From Bicyclus anynana (lineage: Eukaryota > Arthropoda > Insecta > Lepidoptera > Nymphalidae): a stretch of DNA of 64,000 nt. The DNA is taken from the NCBI RefSeq assembly GCF_947172395.1, contig NC_069095.1:13825321-13889320 (forward strand). Reading direction: 5' to 3'. The translations under genes and the position numbers were made by a program. Positions 23,606 through 35,720 of the stretch are shown in pieces (positions within the stretch are counted from its first letter, which is position 1; each line of letters begins with the position of its first letter). A model generated the notes under the pieces. The model was given only the letters and a program-made list of their open reading frames with translations, had not been told where the DNA came from and did no database searches.

Positions 23606-24954
23606 GATTGCAACATTACTTCGCAGTGTATCCTCGCTAAAATACGCTATCCTGTCCTTTACACAGATCTAAACCTGATACTTGTGAATACATTTTAAAC
23701 GTATAATTTGTTTGTTTCTAGTTTAGAATAGTCTAGTTAAGAATGTCACAACAATTCTCTTGCTTGAAGTGCAGAGCACAGCTAGTTTTGTTATAACTGA
23801 AAGGACAAAAACAAGAAAGAAACAAAGCGCAGTGCGACAAGTTTTGTACACGTTTTAAATCCTATTACAACATTAGCATCAGCGAACTTCGCTCCGTGGA
23901 ACTCAGCGTTTGTTAGCGGACTCCGTAACAAGACGATATCGTTTCTGTTTGGACTCGTAAAAGGTTTTTGCGGTTTCCAAGATTGTGACGGGGGAAACTT
24001 TTTCATTTTCTTTGAAAGCTTCATTCCGAGATAATATATGTAAATATTTTCTTTATTTTAATAAGATATTTCGCTTTAATATCATAAAGTAGTTTCGCTC
24101 ACATCTCCGTCCATTGTGCTGCAAACAATGTTTATTTTATAAAGCTTTGTAATATTACATCTTGAGCTTAAAGCTTTCGTATGTGCCACACACAATTTGC
24201 AAGCCTTTAAGCTTGTGGTAGTCTAGCTGAAATTTCAGCTAATTCGGTTCAGTTGTGTCGGGAGTAATACACATAAACTTTCGCCTTTAATGTGATATTT
24301 TTAAAGAGTTTATTACTTCTAAAATATTGGTTTAGATTTCAAATTTTTTCAAATTGTTATCCGTGTTTTAACACAACCTCAGTGTCCATATCCCAGGATT
24401 TGCCAAGCATCCTCCTGGGAGAGAGCTCGCTCTTTATCCGTTAGAAAAATATCCGCTCAATGTACCTCCGTCGACAGTCGCAAGGCTTTGCGGCTCGTTC
24501 CGTCTCATTTCCTTCAGACAGCGGCATGTGACTCTTACTTGTGGGCAGGATTATCCTCGCTCACTGTATTTTGTTGTCTTTGATATCCTTTCTATTAGAA
24601 TTTAGAAGAAAACTTATAACAGGAGAATTATATCAACTTCAAGTTGCAATAGAAAACAGATGTAGATATTTTATTATTTCTTTAACCGAGCGTCGTTTTA
24701 CGTGTATTTTAATCCTCTAATTATTATTTTCGAGCATGTTTTCCTTGTTCATGTCATTGTTTACGTGACGAAATTCAAATCAAATCATTTTATATTTGCC
24801 AGAACGAGTACGATTTGGTTTCAAAATTATTTAAACATCCGAAAATTCAACGAATGTAGTTAGAGGCAGCATGGCAATGAATTAGGTTAAATTTATATAA
24901 CTTTTAAATAGAAATAAGATATACCAATTTGGTAACGGATTTTAACGAATATTA
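23606..24954. other. Gene-free region
   Basis: No exon or clear repeat is seen. A moderately GC-rich patch lies at 24400-24540. Confidence 0.45.
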
Positions 24955-25139
24955 TTAGCAGACGCCCACGATTTCATTAGCGAGAAATTTAGTTTTTATG
25001 AATCCCTCAGGGACTATGTGTTTTCCGTGAAAAAGCCCATGTAATTAATAAGAAATTTCTGCTAAATCTACTAAATAGTCGATGCGTGCAACAGTAACAA
25101 CCATCCTTACAAACTTTTGCGTTTATAATATTAGTAGGA
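24955..25139 (-). mobile_element. Short non-autonomous Helitron, both ends present
   Basis: On the minus strand it runs from A|TCCTACTAATATTATAAACG to a CTAA|T end. The 5' TC, 3' CTAR and A/T flanks are the Helitron hallmarks. The 5' end matches the intact copy at 44511-44727. At about 185 bp it has no Rep/helicase coding capacity and depends on an autonomous partner. Confidence 0.75.
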
Positions 25140-25603
25140 TACTTAAAGCCACGTACATGTATTCGTGATGAATGTTAAGCTGAGCATTCTCATACCATAC
25201 GTTTCATTAATTGCAGGTAACAGTGTGACATCACACACGTAAGTGCCGCCTCGTAGAGCTCTCACACAGCGAGCGCGTCGCGTTCGAGGAAACGAACATT
25301 AGCTCCTGCCACTTCATCGCTCGTACATGCCAACAATATCACAGCCTAGCTGATATTGCCTGCTTCAGTAGCTTCATTGTAGCCTCTCAGGTTGGAAGTG
25401 GTAAGATATTGGGTAGAAGCAGACGTTACATTGCCAAAGTTCATTAAACAGGCTTTATAATATTTCATTTTAAACAATTGCTCCAGTTTCGGGGAGGAGG
25501 ACCTTTGCCGGGTCCGGAATACTTTACCGCTTGGATTCGTCGATTTTTCGTATGATATTTTTGACGGCGACTACAGCGCCAGGCCTCCTCCTTATGTAAG
25601 AGA
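25140..25603. other. Gene-free region with a GC-rich patch
   Basis: Positions 25235-25375 are GC-rich (GCGAGCGCGTCGCGTTCG) and look like a possible regulatory element. No coding frame or splice context is evident. Confidence 0.35.
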
Positions 25604-25740
25604 CTAGCGGACGCCCGCAACTTCGTCCGCCCTAAGATCTCCTTAATCCAACTCTCTTGCAAAATCCGTTCTTAGCGGACGTCTACTAACTGTAAACTAC
25701 CTCTTTTCAAGATTTCGTGATAAATGACCTCCGTATTTAT
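25604..25740 (-). mobile_element. Helitron 3'-part, 5' end worn
   Basis: The plus strand reads A-CTAGCGGACGCCCGCAACTTC at the left end, the mirror of a Helitron 3' terminus with its GC hairpin. A second GCGGACGTC-type motif lies about 70 bases further in. The other end is not clear. Confidence 0.5.
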
Positions 25741-26034
25741 ATATTAAAACATGGAGCTTTAGTTATTTAAATATGAGTTGGCCGAAGTAACGACCCCTTT
25801 TAACCCACGATAAAAAACAAAATAAGAGGGAATTTCATCTTTAGGAGATAAATGCAAAATAAAGTAAAGTCAACATCTCGAGAGGATGCGCCGGTTTCGT
25901 CGTCAGTTTTCTGTTGGATCTGAGTGATGTTGTCACATGGATTCGTCTAATTTTCGCGGATAATTACAATTAATTAATTATTATGACTAACATAATTAAT
26001 TTAAGGTTACCATTTATCACTTTTAGACCGCCAG

Positions 26035-26135
26035 TCCCGCATTGGCTCAGCGTGGTCTAAGCTCCCTATCCCCACTTCTATAAGAAGGGGAAGCCTGTGA
26101 CTGTAATCTGTTAATATAGATTGATAATGATGATA
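26035..26135 (+). mobile_element. SINE tail, apparently chimeric
   Basis: CGCATTGGCTCAGCGTGG is the family A 3' part. It is followed by CTATAAGAAGGGGAAGCCTG and ATTGATAATGATGAT, which is the tail type of the copy at 48689. It is a short non-coding relic. Confidence 0.5.
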
Positions 26136-27438
26136 AACTTCAGCAAACTAACGCCTGCTGCCATTCAATATAATTTAAAATAAGTAAACATCAAAAGTAC
26201 ATGCAGTCACCTAACAACCATTAGCAGGAGCAACACGGAACTGTATGAGAAACGACAATTCCTTAAAACCGTAAATCGGCACGTAGTCAACGTTAGCATT
26301 CTATTTGCGTGCACTTCGAGTGTGGATTAGCGCCGCACTCGGCGACTAACTTTGTTAGCGCTAACACACGCTAAGCGCTAAAAGCTAACTATTTGCTTTA
26401 GCGCCACTGAGCTTAAGCGCTAACTTAAGATATGCTGAAAGAATGAATTTCTGACAGACTTCAGGAACACATCGCGAAGATTGATGAAATTTTTACCGTC
26501 AACCTTTAACATATATTACACTTGGATTTTTCAGTTTGTGAAAAATTGCTGCGAGGTTAAATGTAAGCGCCTGAATATATTATTTATTCAGTGTAATGTA
26601 TTATGTAATGCATTGCAGCTAACGCTTTCAGCACATCTGTATAACTTAAACAATTGTGGCGCTGACTAAAATTGCTACTAGATCTAGACAGTAGCTGCAA
26701 GGTTGTATGTGTTTTCGACACCAGGTTTTATTAGATGGTGGACGTGTATCGAGGAAATAGTAGAAAATATGTGATCGAGTGAGTGATAACTTAGTAATAA
26801 CAGTCATTAACTTGCTTAGAATTTTTTTTCAACTTCATGTTTTAGAATCTTTTCAAATAGCGTACAGTTTTTTAATACTCAAAGATGATATAGTAGTCAG
26901 TTTCTTTTATATGATATGAAAATGTCAGCTCCATCGTATCCTAATTAACAATCACAATATAATTTTTTTTAGTATACAAAATCTATAATTAAGACTATCT
27001 GATGAAAGAAAGTTCATAAAAGCACCAACAAAACTAGCTATTGTAATAGCTTTCCATCCTTTCTTTCTACACTATATTTGCCACTGGTATGGTAAAACAG
27101 TATGCCATCCTGTATTCCACAGTTCCACGTATATCTCTCGCTCCGCATCGCTACTCGGCCGGTGGAGAGCCAGCCCAAGTTATGTTATTAATATGTATTC
27201 GGGCCGAGCGAAGGAGCCGAGAGAAATTAATGGAGCGTGACTTTTATGCTGCGATTAATGTCAGAAACATTCTTACGGGAATTAAATTATTTGCTTACGT
27301 ACTCGCGCCGTTGAGGAAATTTGCCTAACGTTCGGGAAATTACCGGGGAAATAAGGCGCAGTGTCACGGAGGAGTTATTGTGAGAACGGTTTTGTCTGGA
27401 TTTATTTCAGCCCGCCCGGGCTCAACACTTATATCTAA
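26136..27438. other. Gene-free region with GCGCTA palindrome cluster
   Basis: Positions 26325-26430 contain repeated TTAGCGC and GCGCTAA motifs, including the perfect palindrome GTTAGCGCTAAC at 26354-26365. Positions 27110-27330 are GC-richer with several ATTAAT motifs, a conserved-non-coding-like patch. No exon is supported. Confidence 0.4.
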
Positions 27439-27659
27439 CTAGCGGACGCCTGCGACTTCTTCCACGTGGAATTCAGTCTTTCACAAATCCCTAAGGAACC
27501 AAAGGTTTTTCCGTGATGTGCGGAAAGCTTATGTGTTAATCCAGAGTAAAATCCGTAGCCGCAACGCAAAGGAGGAACAAACATACACACACACATACTT
27601 TCACACTCACACACAAACTTTCGCCTTTATACCTAATATGTAAGTATTAGTGTAATTGA
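27439..27659 (-). mobile_element. Short non-autonomous Helitron
   Basis: The minus strand starts near TCAATTACACTAATACTTAC and runs through ATAAAGGCGAAAGTTTGTGT. It ends in a GC hairpin (GAAGTCGCAGGCGTCCG) and CTAG|T. It is colinear with 44511-44727. A CA-rich microsatellite (27570-27620) lies inside. The flank before TC is G rather than the expected A. Confidence 0.7.
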
Positions 27660-27803
27660 CTATGCTTCAGTGAACAGAAATCATCATACAAGGTGAAGCT
27701 GGCTTTGTCAAACTTAATATTATAAACACGAGTGATACAGCAGTAGCTCGAGTCACTTGCACATAGTTTGTTCGATGATTACCCGCATTACTTTATTAAA
27801 ATA

Positions 27804-27983
27804 CTAGCCTAGGTTCTAGGTTCCCGTTCCCGTAGGAATACGAGGAATTATATATAGCTATCCTTGATACATGGGCTATCTAACACTGAACGAATTTTTC
27901 AAATCGGACTAGTTCCTGAGATGAATATGTTCAAGCAAACAAACAAAAAAACTCTTCAGCTTTATAATATTACCTAGTATAAA
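27804..27983 (-). mobile_element. Helitron, second subtype
   Basis: It has CTAG with a flanking T at the 3' side on the minus strand and AAAGCTGAAGAG near the 5' side. Shared interior with 57639-57835: GGCTATCTAACACTGAA, GAATTTTTCAAATCGGAC, AGTTCCTGAGAT. It lacks the GC hairpin part, so it is a worn copy. Confidence 0.65.
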
Positions 27984-28508
27984 TTATGTATGGACTTGTA
28001 TGTAAACTTAAGAATTTGTATTTACACTTTTGTTATTATTATTGTTCGCTCAGACTAAAAAACTTGAAAAATGCTGTACTAGCATGTAAGTTTCACATAA
28101 GTGAATGTTATTATTTGTGGAAGAAATGGTTTTAAGCATAAACCTAATTAAAATCTGGATTAATACATACATACGCTTTGTTAAAAACTGAATTTCACCG
28201 GTCAAAGTCTCAAGCGTCCTTTAACTACTCCATATAGTATATAGTTTTACTGCTAGTGTTTGGTTTATTGCTAGTTATCTATAGTTTGTTGTTTATAGTT
28301 TTTATTAGTAAATTGTCATAGTATGTTAAATAACATATAAATAAAGATTACAGAGCGACATAATCATTTTGTGATAAATTTTCTCATTTACTTAAAACCT
28401 TTGAATCACATGAATACTTTTTTTTATAATAATGTTTACTTTTCATATATCTAAATTACCTTACTGAAGCCACTGATGCATATTACAATAACATTATGTT
28501 GTATCAAT

Positions 28509-28690
28509 ATTATAGCTCAACGGTAAGAGCGGTTGGATTCATCACCGAGGGGTGGTGGTTCAATCCTCACCCCGTTGGACTATTGTCGTACCCACTCCTA
28601 GCACAGTCTTTTCCGACTAGTTGGAGGGCAATGGGAATATTGGTCGTATTATAAAATATATGGCAAATATTCTTTTAAAAAAAAAAAAAA
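28509..28690 (+). mobile_element. tRNA-derived SINE, family D copy
   Basis: It has an A box TAGCTCAACGGTAAGAGC and a B box GGTTCAATCCTC, then the body GTTGGACTATTGTCGTACCC and GCAAATATTC. It ends in an A-run (28679-28690). It looks like a tRNA gene at first, but the non-tRNA body and poly(A) end show it is a retroposon. Confidence 0.8.
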
Positions 28691-30342
28691 TATATTCTCT
28701 GGTTTGAGTCTCGGTTATTTCGTTCCAAAAATCGTTTAACGCTTAGTTACTATGGAAGTTTACTCGGAATAATATTATTTAAGCAAAGGAGCAGCTCCTC
28801 TAATGGTTTTCCATTTGACTATCATTACACACAACTAAGGCAACCTGTAACCGTCGCAGATGGCTTTAAATGCGCAAACTAATCGCGTTGGAGCCGCGCG
28901 GCACCGGCGGCTCCTGCTCGCTCCACGGATCGGGTGATGCGATTATCTCGGACGGGCTCGCTTCTATTTATAACAGAAACGTGTATGTTTCATGGAATTT
29001 CCATGAATACATGCTCCTTGGAATTACTGCACGGTCAGTCCTTACGTTCCGTAATAACGGCTTAGCTAAAATGGAGTCCATTCACTATAATGATATTAAT
29101 GTTGACACAGTTTAAGTATTTAGAATAATACAGATTATACATATGCAATTGATATCGCCTGATGAATAATATTCGACCAATCCTTGTCTTTATCTTAGTG
29201 TTGTTCCACTAAGTTCGCTTTCTATAAACTTGCTTGTTAGCACAGGCTTCAATTTGTGCGAATAATTTGATCTCATATAACAATACACACGAACTTACAA
29301 GACTATAATCCGGTATAACAATCATAACTGCAGCGTGTGACGTCAACATAGTTAGTGTTCTGTATTATTATCGATATAGTCTCCATTAATATTAATCCGT
29401 CGTTCGCATGCACTGTACATTCGTACATTAGTATTTATGAATACATTGATACCTAGTGAACCAGTGAGGTGAAGCTTATAAATCCATATTCGCTCGTCGT
29501 TCGTTCACATCGTTCACCAGCCGACACACCTCTCAGGGGCGGGGGACATAAATCTGCTGACGAGGCTTTTGTTCTCGGTCGGTTGGCCGCTTGAGAAATT
29601 GTCGCCGCTGTCTTGTGGGCCGCTGGAAATGAAGCCCGAAATGAGGGGCCGGGGACAATACTATGCGGAGAACATCGCTAGCCACATATTAAGTTTCGTT
29701 ACGTATGTACTACCTGTGGATTTAGGCTTGGAAATGTTTTGGGTGAACTGTAATTGAATACTTAACCCTATTTATTTATACTAATATTGTGAATGCGATA
29801 GTTTGGATGAATGTTTGTTTATACTCAGTCACGTAAGACGAGCTAGACACATCAGGAAGGCATAGATTGTCTGGAATAGCCTGTTTTATTGTCAATATTT
29901 TCACGGGAGAGAACGGGAGGCAAAACTACTTGCTTCTGTTGTAACCCAGCATTGTGCAGCACGACGTGCACTTAATATTTTTTACCTTTAGTAAAATGTA
30001 TTAAGAACTTAATTAAACTATGTATCCTTTCCATAAATAAAATATTATGCACAAAAGGCAATTTCCTGATCGCTTATGTTCTTTGTCTATTCAATCATTC
30101 TTTTTTGCCCACTTACAGAAAGTTTGCCGGAACTTAACCCTTTCAAAGCCCCTAAACTGTCCCGTGTCAGCGGCGGTGGGTTTTTCCTCAAATTTCCCTC
30201 CGCCTATCTCTCGTCCTTCGTAATCTTTGCAAACTTTTATCGCTTTTACAAATATACTTTTTCCTTTATTTCTGAAATTTACTAACCATAATCTTCGGTA
30301 ATGTTTAATTAAATTTCATTAAAATACGCATCTTATATGTAA
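28691..30342. other. Gene-free region
   Basis: No exon is supported. GC-rich patches lie at 28865-28960 and 29530-29665, each with an open frame of about 60-80 codons but no recognisable domain. Intervening DNA is AT-rich. Confidence 0.4.
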
Positions 30343-30494
30343 CTATCGGACGCCCGCGAATTCGTCCGCCTGAAATACCTGTACCCTACCCCTAAACTCT
30401 TACTACCCTACCCTGCCCTACCCCTACTCTACCCCAACACGACCCCTACCCTACCCCTACCCCTACCTTATCCCTACCCTATCCCTACCCTACT
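30343..30494 (-). mobile_element. Helitron-like 3' end joined to a CCCTAC array
   Basis: The sequence CGGACGCCCGCGAATTCGTC mirrors the Helitron 3' hairpin, although the terminal CTAG is mutated. From 30381 the sequence is imperfect CCCTAC/CCCTA repeats, the complement of the GTAGGG arrays at 3790 and 56139. The direct junction suggests that the array is carried by a Helitron. Confidence 0.55.
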
Positions 30495-31916
30495 AGTAAA
30501 GTGGTATAACTATCACCTATAACTGAACACCATCGAATTGCAGATTTACGCTTAGACCAGCCTCTCCAGAGCCCTGCCCGGTGCCGCTCTCCAGTGCCCA
30601 CTCCAGGCCAAAATATAATGATACCGTCAAGACTTTAAAATGAATCACTAAGTACAATGTGGGCTTGGTGACATAAATGATCAGAAATACGAACTTGTCA
30701 TAAAGTCTAACTTTAGTCCAGTAACTACTATTTTCTAAATTTTTTAAAGTACGTAGATCTCTAAACGAGTAAGCATTAAACACTACGACATAAGAGTATA
30801 TAGGCGCATTTCCGAACCCGCCATTCATCCAATTGTACTAAGAATTGTCAAATGAATCTCTTGAGAAAAGCGTTTAAAGAATGTTATTTCCAGTGTACCC
30901 AGTGGTACGTTTACATGCACATTGTGCAACTCAGCATGCAGCCCGACATGAAGTTCGCGAGCTTTCGCGGCTTACACTATATTATGTACAAACAGTCTAC
31001 TTACATGCACGTGTTTGCGCTCGTTGTATGTCGCTTTGAACGCAAGCATGTAAACGCACCATAACGCGCCAAATGCTCAAGGCCTGCCAGAGATAATACG
31101 CGATATCCACTCGAGGCTGCCTCATAAATCTGAGGCTCAGGTGAGGCGCGCCTGTAATGCCACTCCGCCCAACACAGCAACCTCGGCTTGACATATTATT
31201 ATCGTGCGCTATAAATACGTACTAGCGTTGGACACAGCGCTCACAAGTCCCCGTGTCTCAAAGACACGGCAAACTTTCTCCCGGTTATTATTGCTACATT
31301 GTGTTCCATTCAAGGGAATATGAACATACTGCAGTGATAGTGCTAGCCTGCGCAGCTTTCGATTAAAATAAACATAAAATTAAAAAAGCAAATATAAGTA
31401 CAAAATAATATTCGATTCAAATTGCATTAGATTAGCTAAATTGTAAATCAATAACTTAGGATTGAACTACAAAATCCAATCAATAGGTATTTAAATACCC
31501 TTACAACTAACTAAGACTCAAGACAGTATGAAAACTTTAGATCAAATATTTTTGAGTAATAAAAAAGTTTCGAAACAAACTTCTTATTTCATAATACACA
31601 GTAAATGAATTAATTCAATACTTTGTAGAGCAAAACAAATACCACAATGTAACAAAGGAGTCGTAACTCTTGGCAAAGAGGCTTATATTTTTCACCTTGC
31701 GTTAAATTTGGCCTCCTTTGTGAATACCTTCATAAGTTTTCCCTTTAAAGTTATTTATGCGGTCAAGTAGCGTAGTCTTTTGAAAGCTTTTCATGGGGCA
31801 GAAGTTCCTTGCCTCTTTGCCTACTGGTGTAGGGTGGCTATGAATTTTGCCGCAGGATATTGCGAAAATTTACTTTACTGTGCATCCATGTTTAAGAAAA
31901 GGTTTTATATTTAAGG
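30495..31916. other. Gene-free region
   Basis: No exon or clear repeat is recognised. Positions 30900-31290 are moderately GC-rich. A minus-strand frame at 30517-30828 has no known domain. Confidence 0.4.
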
Positions 31917-31997
31917 GTTCATTTACACGAGCGGCAACTGCTACCGACGACCGCAGTCGACAGCAGTCGTCGGTAGCTGCCACTCGTGTAAATGAAC
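31917..31997. repeat. 81-bp hairpin (snapback) element
   Basis: The left arm starts GTTCATTTACACGAG and continues with CTACCGACGAC. The right arm is nearly its exact complement and ends CTCGTGTAAATGAAC. Arms are about 36 bp with few mismatches and a short loop. It may be a tiny MITE; its size is also compatible with a small-RNA hairpin. Confidence 0.8.
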
Positions 31998-32154
31998 ACT
32001 AAGTCGTGACCAAATTAAAAGCGTGAGTTGCAAATCGTATTATTTTTGGTTTTAATTACAAACAAAATATTGTTCTTATATAATTATCCATGATCTTAGA
32101 GGTACTGATAATTATGTCTTTTTTCTCTCCAAATAAAAAAAAATTGGATATATC

Positions 32155-32432
32155 GATAAAGGTGCTTGGAGGCCATTGAATCAGCTTCCACCTTCACACA
32201 GGAACTAAAACTATAAGAAATTCTAATGTTGTTTTATCAATTGTAAATTATAATACTGTATGATTTTTTTTAAAAAGAGCAATTGAGGTTCTTGCTCGCT
32301 CTTCTCAGCAGAACCTGCCTTCCGAACCGGTGGTACAATCTGTACAAATAGTCAACTGACAAAAGTGATTGTAAACTGAGCCTACTTGGAATAAATCAAA
32401 TTTTAGTTGAATTTTTTTGAATTTTGATTTAA
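32155..32432 (+). mobile_element. LINE 3'-tail copy
   Basis: GCTTGGAGGCCATTGAATCA, AAAGAGCAATTGAGG, TCTTCTCAGCAGAACCTGCC, TTCCGAACCGGTGG and GTAAACTGAGCCTACTTGG are followed by an ATTTT-rich tail. It matches the family at 60320-60992 and is non-coding. Confidence 0.85.
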
Positions 32433-34328
32433 GTACACCCATAGATTGCTCAACGATTGAAGCGATTGTCAATAGTGCACTAATATGCTGGGGCCTAAAA
32501 TGTCCCGTACTACCACACTCCGTGGAGACCCTAGTCCGTAGTCAGGTATCGCGCGCGTCGTATTACCAATTCAAACAAATTGAATCGCTTCGTCGAAATT
32601 TTCTCCTCTAATTATATTGTTAAGCGACTTTTTAAGATCTCGGCCGAGTCGCCTCCGCCGGTGGGCGCCTTTGATCTTTTGTGAGACCTGAATATAATTA
32701 CAATTTAATGAAATTTTGCGGCAGGTAAGCTCATTAATATTTGGACTGGGTTTTATGGTAGATTGAAAAGCTGCGGTTTGTTTTACTGTAAAATTCAGAA
32801 CTTTCACTTTGACGTGCATTGATTGTTAATATGTTATTTACTCTATTTGAGCAATCAATATCGAAATATCTAGCAAGTAAATATTTTTTCAATAATCCAT
32901 TTATTTTGTTTATTTTTCTTTTGTATTAACAATGATTAATTTATTTATTTTGCCATAATAAATTAGTTTTTTGACATTTATGCTTATTGTGGTCTTTGCA
33001 TTAAATTAAGCATAATTGAAATAAATGAATGTTGACTTTATAATATGATAGTCAAAGTAACTTTATTCTTTAACGATTATAAAGTTAAATAATATTTACA
33101 TGCCCATACAGGTATTAAAGTCTGGCCTCGATCGATCTTATAATGACTTCCTGGATAGAGATTTTATTATGTTTTAAAAGACTTTGAAAACATCCACTTC
33201 CATTGTGCCCTAATGAGAGCCTTAAGGCGTCTTATAAAAGAATTAACAAAAACGTCGTTTTCTTCTAAACAATTACCCTGAATGGCCGGGGAGCGCCATT
33301 GTTGCTCCCGGGGGAACGACAGGGACAATGCGGCGACATTCGAGCGCGAGCCATACGACGGATTGAGAGATCGGGCGGAGTGGTGCGAGTGAATGCACTC
33401 GCTACTAACTTCATTCGAATTGTTCACTGTTGCGAAGTCGCTGAGGTTTTTGAGATTCGCATTTTATTGCTTTCGCTGACGTCCCCTATATGTTAACAAG
33501 GTTTCATAGAACATATTATCCGAGTCCCAAATAGTTTTCTGAAGTAAAACATTTGCCCTGCAGAATTTTGTTTCATTCAGTGGCGCTGCACTAGGTAACA
33601 AAGTTGTCGCAGATATTCCGAACCGGTCGAATGCAAACTCTTTCGTATGTACAGTTCACAAACGATCTTTAAAAACGTATTCAGTTAATCAAAATTCAGT
33701 CAGAATTTGTGGTACGTGGAGGTATGAAACGTTAGTGGTGCCTACTAACTTGTCGGGTACATAACTGGAAGAATATAGAAGAAAGAATACATTTAATAAA
33801 TCCTCTCCTACAATAACATAAGTAGCTATGAGTGTCTGTGTATTTGATGACATGTTGTGCATACTCCTTATAATACACTGTTGTCTCTAGAACTCTAGAT
33901 TCAAATTCTCTATTGTTAATATTAGGGACGGTATTTACATTTCCAGGTCGGTAGACATGGATCTACGAAACACATGACGGACTATGTTTTACACATTTTC
34001 CTTTGTCAGTCCGCACGGATCCATCACACCCTTGTCGAGCTGTTAAGGCTTTGTCGGGCGCGGGGGTGCGGGGTGAGCGGCGCGGGGCGCGGGCAGGGCG
34101 CCGGTGACGAATGGCTTTCATTAGGAATCTCTACGGCTCGGCGGGCTCAGCTGATAAAGAATGGATCATGTTATTTGACAACTTATTTGGTAATTTTGTG
34201 TATCTATCTCCGTCTATTGAGAAATCTTTCTCCGGCTCCATTTAAAACTTTATTCTTCCTGACAAATCTCAACGACACAAAAATTCCTACACTCCAAAAC
34301 CATCCATTCCTCGAGCATCCTATGGAGA
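32433..34328. other. Gene-free region
   Basis: No exon is supported. GC-rich patches lie at 33290-33400 and 34050-34130 (CGGGGTGAGCGGCGCGGGGC). A short worn LINE-tail relic may lie at 32930-33037. Confidence 0.4.
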
Positions 34329-34540
34329 TCTATACTAATCTATAGTATACAATAAAATATTATTTAGAGGTAAAGTTTATGTGTAGGTACACCATCACTA
34401 ACCTTGAAGTAGTTATTTACCTATAAGAACCAAAATATTTGTGAGTGTTATAGGCTGTATTATTTTTTCCCCATACTCCCAAGGGAACCTAAACTACGCG
34501 GGTGAAACCGGAGGACATCTTTTAGTAGCAAAATAAATAA
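34329..34540 (+). mobile_element. Helitron-like element, 3' end worn
   Basis: The 5' end A|TCTATACTAATC and ATTTAGAGGTAAAGTTTATG resemble the second Helitron subtype. Near the 3' side, GGGAACC and CTACGCGGGTGAAACCG match its hairpin region. The terminal CTAR is not preserved. Confidence 0.5.
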
Positions 34541-35529
34541 ATCCTAGGCATCATTATAATATTCTGTCCATGGTATCTTCCTGTTGACATCGTTGGCAGT
34601 CCTCGTGTATATCTCGATAGTAAAACATTTACCTACGGCCTGTAGCTTTAACCCTGCGTATTAGAAGTGTGCACGTAAGTGTTTGAGCAGATTACGGTCC
34701 CATGTACCGAGCTGTACACACTGACATCCAATCTGCTGAATCAATTTGAGCCCGAGATGGAGCTGTCGGCTGCACGGGTTATTATTAATTTCCGACTCGA
34801 GAACCTGCGCGACCGGGCTATATTAAGGCTTAATGTGCTTAAATATATCGGCTCGATGTAATATGTGTTACGGATGATTGCATTGAGAGAAAATAATTAA
34901 TCAGTAAAATTTAATTCGTTGTTGAAACTTTGATGTATTTAAATGAGATGAAATGAGATTTTTGTAATATGGCTAAGGCGAATGCCTGAGAAGAAGGCCA
35001 CGACCAACTAAATTTTTCGCTAATCTCCGAAAATACTACTCTATTTATTGTTTATATGATTATAATGAACTGCTTTGTAATATCTTGTAATGAATTTTGA
35101 TTGTCTTAATTGCATGCCTTTGGGAACTTAGCAGAGAAAGCACTGTTACGAGTAAATCCACAGCATTTATCCCATGTTCGCATAAATAATTTTGAATGTG
35201 TAGAACAATGAACAATACAGATGCAAAGCTGTAAGCAATCGAACGAAAATGGGTAACGAACGTGCTCCAGTGCGCTGAATATTTTCAAAACTGTGTTCAA
35301 TACTTTCAATCATCGATTCGCTCTCGATACAAGCCCGTCAGAGTCAAATTAGATTAAAAATTCCATCCACTAACGTAGTTTCATACTTTTTGTAAGTTTG
35401 CTCCGCCCCCACCTGTACCCACCCACGATCAAAGCTTCTGAAAAGTGACGTCACGAGAACTAACGTACAGTGCGTTCGGAATTCGGTTTATGAGGGTCCC
35501 GTACCTTTATAGTTTTTTCTTTTCTCATC
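34541..35529. other. Gene-free region with one protein-like frame
   Basis: The patch 34679-34861 is GC-richer and open for 60 codons (MFEQITVPCTELYTLTSN at its start). It matches no known family. It could be conserved non-coding DNA or an unrecognised small exon. Confidence 0.3.
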
Positions 35530-35720
35530 ATCATTATCATATCAGCCGATAGACGTCCACTGCAGGACATAGGCCTTTTTTAGGGACTTCTAAACATCAC
35601 AATCCTGTGCCGCCTGCATCCAGTAAATCGCGGGCGATTTGCTTGACGTCATCAGTCCACCTGGTGAAGGGTATTTTAAGTTTCGTTTGGTGAACAAGAT
35701 GCTCTTTGACGGTAAAAAAA
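35530..35720 (-). mobile_element. RTE-type LINE 3' end
   Basis: The plus strand reads CATCATCATTATCAT (3' simple tail of the element), then AGACGTCCACTGCAGGACAT, AGGCC, GCCGCCTGCATCCAG and TCAGTCCACCTGGTG. On the minus strand this encodes the worn C-terminus of an RTE ORF2 protein, as at 53092-53420. Confidence 0.75.

Noticed and set aside
28509..28580. Possible functional tRNA gene
   Set aside because: A and B boxes are present, but the sequence continues into a conserved non-tRNA body and an A-tail shared with other copies. It is a SINE. The same applies to the heads at 20653, 46742, 48689 and 61973.
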